From: an uncultured Bacteroides sp.
GTDB taxonomy: Bacteria > Bacteroidota > Bacteroidia > Bacteroidales > Bacteroidaceae
Length of the DNA: 64,000 nt
Reading direction: 5' to 3'
Assembly (NCBI GenBank): GCA_902492205.1
Contig: CABUKU010000007.1
Coordinates: forward strand, 1 to 64,000
Made by a program: the position numbers and the translations under genes. Under the pieces are notes generated by a model. The model did not search any database, had not been told where the DNA came from, and was given only the letters and a program-made list of their open reading frames with translations. The stretch's first letter is position 1; every line of letters begins with the position of its first letter. Of the stretch, positions 59,730 to 64,000 are shown piece after piece.

Positions 59730-61007
59730 ATGACGATAGGGGTGTGGACAAACGTTTGCCGTTTTGCCCTTGCTTTTGTTTTTATATTCTCGGGGTTTGT
59801 GAAGGCGGTCGATCCTCTTGGCTCACAATATAAGATTCAGGATTATCTGGAAGCATTCGGCATCGCCGGATGGTTTCCTTCATTCTTTCCTTTGTTTGTG
59901 GCTATCATATTATCTACACTGGAATTCTCTGTCGGAGTTTATTTCCTGTTTGGGATAAGGAGAAAGTTGAGTACGGCTTTAGCCTTGATAATAATGGGAT
60001 TCATGACTCCGTTAACGTTTTATCTGGCAATAGCCAATCCGGTTTCCGATTGCGGTTGTTTCGGTGATGCATGGGTGCTTACGAATTGGGAGACATTCAT
60101 TAAGAATGTATTTTTGTTGCTGGCTGCTATTTCCGTTTTTAAATGGGGAAACAGAATCATCAGGCTCGTAAGTGAAAGTTCACAATGGTTGATTGCCCTT
60201 TATTCACTGATATTCATTATAGGGGTTTCATTATACTGTTTGACTTATTTGCCGGTAATTGATTTTCGTCCTTATAAGGTAGGAACTGATATTCCTCAAA
60301 GCATGATCATACCCGAAGGAGCGAAAAAGAGTGTTTACGAGAGTACTTTTATTCTTGAAAAAGACGGCGTAAAGAAAGAATTCACATTAGATGATTATCC
60401 GGATAGCACATGGACTTTTATAGATACACATACCGTATTGAAAGAGAAAGGTTACGAACCGCCCATCCATGATTTTTCTATTGTCAGAACTGCTGATGGT
60501 GAAGATATTACCGAGGAGGTTTTGAATGATAAGAATTATACATTCCTGTTGATAGCCCATAGAATAGATCAGGCGGATGACAGTAATATTGACCTTATCA
60601 ATGAAATTTATGACTATTGTGTGGAAAACGGCTATAAATTCTATTGCCTCACTTCTTCACTCGATGATGAGATAGAACAATGGCGTGACAAGACCGGTGC
60701 CGAATATCCTTTTTGCATAGCAGACGATATTACGCTTAAAACAATTATTCGTTCCAATCCCGGATTGATGTTGATTAAAGACGGTGTGATTCTGAATAAA
60801 TGGAGTCATAACGAGTTGCCGGATGAATACGCTTTAACCGGGAAATTGGATAAATTGTCCATCGGTAAGTTGCAGCCCCGGGTACTTTCCCATACAATGG
60901 GAGCTATTTTCTTGTGGTTTGTCATTCCTTTGCTGATATTCTTGGGAATAGATATATTGGTGGTGAGACGCCTCGAGAGACGGAAAAAGATTGAAAAGAT
61001 AAAATAG
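59730..61007 (+). CDS. DoxX/MauE-like membrane protein with C-terminal thioredoxin-like domain
   Basis: The protein of 425 residues has four N-terminal membrane helices (about 8-26, 45-68, 75-95 and 115-135), a fifth near 155-175, a soluble region with a degenerate thioredoxin-like fold (about 255-385: YTFLLIAHRIDQ, NPGLMLIKDGVILNKWSHNELP) and a last helix near 390-412. No CxxC is present in the thioredoxin part; a Cys pair lies at SDCGCFGD in the membrane part. It may handle electrons or thiols at the inner membrane. ATG 59730 is preferred to a TTG at 59709. It is 32 nt upstream of tpiA. Confidence 0.8.
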   Translation: MTIGVWTNVCRFALAFVFIFSGFVKAVDPLGSQYKIQDYLEAFGIAGWFPSFFPLFVAIILSTLEFSVGVYFLFGIRRKLSTALALIIMGFMTPLTFYLAIANPVSDCGCFGDAWVLTNWETFIKNVFLLLAAISVFKWGNRIIRLVSESSQWLIALYSLIFIIGVSLYCLTYLPVIDFRPYKVGTDIPQSMIIPEGAKKSVYESTFILEKDGVKKEFTLDDYPDSTWTFIDTHTVLKEKGYEPPIHDFSIVRTADGEDITEEVLNDKNYTFLLIAHRIDQADDSNIDLINEIYDYCVENGYKFYCLTSSLDDEIEQWRDKTGAEYPFCIADDITLKTIIRSNPGLMLIKDGVILNKWSHNELPDEYALTGKLDKLSIGKLQPRVLSHTMGAIFLWFVIPLLIFLGIDILVVRRLERRKKIEKIK

Positions 61008-61039
61008 GAATTTAATTAACCCTTTAATAATTAAACAAA

Positions 61040-61795
61040 ATGAGAAAAAACATTGTTGCAGGAAACTGGAAAATGAACAAAAACCTTCAAGAAGGTATTG
61101 CTCTGGCAAAAGAATTGAATGAAGCTTTGGCTAACGAAAAGCAGAATTGTGATGTAATCATCTGCACTCCGTTTATTCACCTTGCTTCTGTAACTCCTAT
61201 CGTTGATCCTGCAAAGATCGGTGTAGGTGCAGAAAACTGTGCTGATAAAGAATCAGGTGCTTATACCGGTGAAGTTTCTGCTTCTATGGTAGCTTCTACA
61301 GGTGCCAAGTATGTAATCCTCGGTCACTCGGAACGTCGCGCTTACTATGGCGAAACAGTAGAAATCCTTGATAAAAAAGTGAAATTGGCTTTGGCTAACG
61401 GCTTGACTCCTATCTTCTGTATCGGTGAAGTTTTGGAAGAACGCGAAGCAAACAAACAAAATGAAGTAGTTGCTGCTCAGTTGGCTTCTGTATTCTCTTT
61501 GTCTGCTGAAGATTTCTCTAAGATTGTTTTGGCTTACGAGCCGGTTTGGGCTATTGGTACAGGTAAAACTGCTACTGCAGAGCAAGCACAGGAAATCCAT
61601 GCATTTATCCGTTCTTTGATCGTTGATAAATATGGTAAGGAAGTTGCTGAAAATACTTCAATCCTTTACGGCGGTAGCTGCAAACCTTCCAACGCAAAAG
61701 AATTGTTTGCTAATCCGGATGTAGACGGTGGTTTGATCGGTGGAGCTGCTTTGAAAGTTGCAGACTTCAAGGGTATCATCGACGCTTTTAATTAA
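61040..61795 (+). CDS. tpiA: Triosephosphate isomerase
   Basis: The 251-residue TIM barrel has GNWKMNK near the start, the electrophile His in LGHSERR (about 96), the catalytic Glu in AYEPVWAIGTGKTA (about 168) and the phosphate loop YGGSCKPSN. It interconverts dihydroxyacetone phosphate and glyceraldehyde 3-phosphate. Codon use is strongly biased, as in mdh. Confidence 0.97.
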   Translation: MRKNIVAGNWKMNKNLQEGIALAKELNEALANEKQNCDVIICTPFIHLASVTPIVDPAKIGVGAENCADKESGAYTGEVSASMVASTGAKYVILGHSERRAYYGETVEILDKKVKLALANGLTPIFCIGEVLEEREANKQNEVVAAQLASVFSLSAEDFSKIVLAYEPVWAIGTGKTATAEQAQEIHAFIRSLIVDKYGKEVAENTSILYGGSCKPSNAKELFANPDVDGGLIGGAALKVADFKGIIDAFN

Positions 61796-61807
61796 TAGTA
61801 TATTCAA

Positions 61808-61831
61808 TTTCCCCTCTTTCAAGAGGGGAAA
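61808..61831 (+). terminator. Hairpin after tpiA
   Basis: TTTCCCCTCTT and AAGAGGGGAAA form a perfect 11-bp stem with a 2-nt loop, 13 nt past the tpiA stop. The T-run is interrupted (TAAAATTT), so some readthrough into the SPOR gene, 16 nt on, is likely. Confidence 0.75.
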
Positions 61832-61846
61832 TAAAATTTATCCGTT

Positions 61847-62308
61847 ATGAAAAGAAATCTTTCTATTCTTGTGGTGCTGTTTGCCTTATTCACTGTTACT
61901 ACTGTGCAGGCTCAGACTATTATCAAGAGTTTGGAACAGAATCGTCCGGGACAGGGAACGGTGAATGTGTATCAAGATCCGCGTATTGAAGCCTTGATAG
62001 GTGTCCGCTCTGCGAATAGTGGAACTGTCGAAGGCAGAGTCCTGAAAACATCGGGTTATCGTGTGCAGGTATATGCAGGCAACAATTCCCGTACTGCAAA
62101 GGAAGAAGCTGCACATATAGCGGCGCAGGTGAGAGAGTATTTTCCGGATTTAGCTGTATATACACGTTTTTCCAATCCTCGTTGGATATGCAGGGTAGGA
62201 GATTACAGAAGTGTGGAAGAAGCGGATGCCATGATGAGAAAACTTAGAAGCACAGGTGTCTTTAAAGAAGTATCAATAGTAAAGGAACAAATTAATATAT
62301 CTCTATAA
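61847..62308 (+). CDS. Exported SPOR-domain protein
   Basis: The 153-residue protein has a signal peptide (cleavage near TVQAQ, residue 23) and a C-terminal SPOR domain (about 68-145: GYRVQVYAGNNSRTAKEEAAHIAAQVREYFPDL split by family pattern, and CRVGDYRSVEEADAMMRKLRSTG). SPOR domains bind denuded peptidoglycan at division sites. The folE gene begins one base after its stop. Confidence 0.88.
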   Translation: MKRNLSILVVLFALFTVTTVQAQTIIKSLEQNRPGQGTVNVYQDPRIEALIGVRSANSGTVEGRVLKTSGYRVQVYAGNNSRTAKEEAAHIAAQVREYFPDLAVYTRFSNPRWICRVGDYRSVEEADAMMRKLRSTGVFKEVSIVKEQINISL

Positions 62309-62309
62309 T

Positions 62310-62894
62310 ATGTTGGAAATGGAAGAAACATCTTCACAGGTGATTGAAGAGTTGAAAGGTCATTATAAGCAGGTTCTTTCTTTGTTGGGAGAGGACGTTG
62401 AACGTGAAGGATTGCTGAAAACTCCCGAACGTGTGGCTAAAGCCATGCTTACATTGACAAGAGGATATAATCAGGACCCTCATGCAGTTCTTGCTTCGGC
62501 TAAGTTCAAAGAAGAATACAGCCAAATGGTTATTGTTAAGGACATTGATTTCTTTTCACTTTGTGAGCATCACATGCTTCCGTTTTACGGCAAAGCGCAT
62601 GTGGCATATATTCCCAACGGATATATTACAGGATTGAGCAAAATAGCCCGTGTGGTAGATATTTTCTCTCATCGCCTGCAAGTGCAGGAACGTATGACTT
62701 TGCAGATAAAGGAATGTATTCAGGAAACGTTGAATCCATTAGGTGTAATGGTGGTTATAGAAGCGAAACATATGTGCATGCAGATGCGTGGAGTGGAAAG
62801 ACAAAATTCTGTTACTACAACTTCTGATTTTACAGGTGCTTTTAATCAGGCTAAGACACGTGAAGAGTTTATGAATCTCATAACACATAAATGA
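62310..62894 (+). CDS. folE: GTP cyclohydrolase I
   Basis: The 194-residue enzyme has GLLKTPERVAKAMLTLTRGY, the zinc site FSLCEHHMLPFYGKAHVAYIPNG broken across residues 85-107, GLSKIARVVDIFSHRLQVQERM and CMQMRGVERQNS. It starts folate synthesis from GTP. It is convergent with dnaG, only 5 nt between the stops. Confidence 0.97.
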   Translation: MLEMEETSSQVIEELKGHYKQVLSLLGEDVEREGLLKTPERVAKAMLTLTRGYNQDPHAVLASAKFKEEYSQMVIVKDIDFFSLCEHHMLPFYGKAHVAYIPNGYITGLSKIARVVDIFSHRLQVQERMTLQIKECIQETLNPLGVMVVIEAKHMCMQMRGVERQNSVTTTSDFTGAFNQAKTREEFMNLITHK

Positions 62895-62899
62895 TTAAA

Positions 62900-64000
62900 T
62901 TACATTGTAAGCACCCGGTCACCCAGTCTTTTGGCCATTATGTTTTGAATCTCTTTCAGCTCTTTGAACTTCTTCATAATGGCTTGACATTTTTCTTCAT
63001 TTTTAGCTGTTTCGGGATCTTGAAGAAGCCGCATGGTATGTTTCAGTTCTTCTTCAACAATCGCATTTTTGAAGTCAATCATTAATAGTGGAACCAGATC
63101 AACCAAACGCTCTTCATCAGCTACTATTTTCTGATTTTTCGAATGATATTTGCTCAGTTGGTAGCGGTCACTGATTAACTCGGCGGCGAGCTTGCTGATA
63201 ACCGGATCGGGATGAGCGAGAAAGTATCGTTCTGCAACGAAATTATTTTTTCCGATATGCTCACCTGCTTCGGCAAGTATTTTGCGATGCAAAGGATTAT
63301 GAAAAGCCAAATCGTCTTCTTTTAAATCATTGATAATGTATTCAATGACGGTTACAGGTATTTCTTCCCCGTTTTCTGCCGTTGCATAGCACATAACCTT
63401 TTCACCATAACGAACCAGTGATCGGAGAATCAATCGCTCTATTTTGTAAAATTCCCTTTCTTCCTGTCCATCGGACGGGATGAATGTTCCGTAAATTTCT
63501 TCTAATGCCTGGGGAGGAGCTTCTACTTTCTGTTCGGTTGCTATCTTTTCAAGGAAACTGTCATCCCGTTGCTTCAGTAGTTTGCCTATTTCATTCTGAA
63601 GAACTTGTTCGCTTACTTTCAGCAGTGAAGCGCATTCTTGCATACATGCATAGCGCACTATCTTGTTGGGTATCACGGCAATACTTTTCACCATGTCAGA
63701 CATAAGCTCCGCTTTCTTGATAGGATCATTTCCTACTTCTCCCAATAAAAGATTGGCTTTGAAATTGATAAAGTTGACTTCGTGCTCTTTGATATATTGC
63801 TGGAATTCCGTGGCGCTATGTTTCTTTGAAAAACTATCGGGATCGTCTCCGTCCGGTAAAAGTAGGATTTTAATGTTCATACCTTCACTCAGCAACATGT
63901 CTATACCACGTATGCTTGCTTTAATACCGGCAGCATCGCCGTCATATAAAACAGTAACATTATTGGTGAAACGTTGGATAAGCTTTATTTGCCCTGTCGT
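62900..64000 (-). CDS. dnaG: DNA primase, C-terminal part (gene runs past the window edge)
   Basis: The frame stays open to the window end, so the start is outside and 366 residues are visible. The TOPRIM motifs are present at the left end of the protein seen here (VLYDGDAAGIKAS and LPDGDDPDSF), followed by the C-terminal helicase-binding region (about the last 200 residues). The enzyme makes RNA primers for replication. An internal ATG at 63898 would give a product lacking half the TOPRIM domain and is not the true start. Confidence 0.94.
   Translation of the reverse strand, partial: TTGQIKLIQRFTNNVTVLYDGDAAGIKASIRGIDMLLSEGMNIKILLLPDGDDPDSFSKKHSATEFQQYIKEHEVNFINFKANLLLGEVGNDPIKKAELMSDMVKSIAVIPNKIVRYACMQECASLLKVSEQVLQNEIGKLLKQRDDSFLEKIATEQKVEAPPQALEEIYGTFIPSDGQEEREFYKIERLILRSLVRYGEKVMCYATAENGEEIPVTVIEYIINDLKEDDLAFHNPLHRKILAEAGEHIGKNNFVAERYFLAHPDPVISKLAAELISDRYQLSKYHSKNQKIVADEERLVDLVPLLMIDFKNAIVEEELKHTMRLLQDPETAKNEEKCQAIMKKFKELKEIQNIMAKRLGDRVLTM

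Noticed and set aside
63899..64000. dnaG start at 63898
   Set aside because: The frame continues upstream to the window edge and encodes the conserved DGDAAG TOPRIM motif, so the gene is cut by the edge.

Overview
The window is a stretch of chromosome from a Bacteroidales gut bacterium, most probably Bacteroides or a close relative. Supporting signs are: promoters with the Bacteroides -7 element TAnnTTTG (for example before trpS, mdh, mnmA, rclR and the tRNA), outer-membrane barrels with carboxypeptidase-regulatory-like N-termini, DUF1599, a class A2 (CepA-like) beta-lactamase, MsrB-MsrA fusion, and M56/BlaR1 proteins carrying TonB C-terminal domains. I cannot name the species from the sequence alone.

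Layout. 1-5.4 kb: tRNA-Val, an outer-membrane barrel protein, yaaA, then a plus-strand run of a thioredoxin-like protein, an acetyltransferase and a DUF1349 protein. 5.5-11.4 kb: katA, carB and a lipoprotein on the minus strand. 11.5-12.6 kb: trpS. 12.6-20.3 kb: an intergenic block rich in short palindromic repeats followed by an A+T-rich five-gene peptide natural-product (RiPP) locus: a double-glycine precursor with an acidic tail, a radical SAM/SPASM maturase, an outer-membrane barrel, a C39-peptidase ABC transporter and an unusually short HlyD-like adaptor. 20.7-23.6 kb: an RclR-RclC-RclA-like reactive-chlorine defence locus. 23.7-32.1 kb: OmpA-like porin, mnmA, a subtilase, xseAB, ilvE, trmB, mrp. 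32.2-36.4 kb: a minus-strand operon of a BlaI repressor, a BlaR1-like M56 protein fused to two TonB domains and a plug-like tail, and a TlpA-like lipoprotein, with two dyad operators over its promoter. 36.8-43.6 kb: an MsbA-like exporter and a TolC/HlyD/two-permease efflux operon without its own ATPase. 43.8-51.3 kb: DUF169, a lipoprotein, a coiled-coil protein, mdh, msrBA, a CepA-like beta-lactamase and nadK. 51.4-57.5 kb: pdxJ-exbB-exbD-tonB-DJ-1-ispD-recG. 57.7-62.9 kb: ndk, an M23/LysM peptidase, DUF1599, DoxX, tpiA, a SPOR protein, folE. The right edge cuts dnaG.

Two themes stand out. First, the RiPP locus (13.5-20.3 kb) appears complete for synthesis, modification, leader removal and export, but has no visible immunity gene and no TolC; its core peptide (three Cys then a long Asp/Glu tail) is not one I recognise. 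Second, the intergenic regions carry a set of short palindromic repeat families. Two four-unit arrays of dyads, one family present twice (12.86 and 50.02 kb) and a different-looking one at 36.55 kb, share an exact 22-bp period and a unit-specific core signature although their arms differ. A third array at 20.57 kb has four units with an exact 21-bp period. These look like a family of elements built to a common plan and are the most unusual non-coding signal here.

Several genes serve oxidative-stress defence (yaaA, katA, the rcl-like genes, a secreted MsrB-MsrA, a DJ-1 protein), fitting a gut anaerobe facing oxygen and inflammation. All calls are from reading the sequence; no database search was run.
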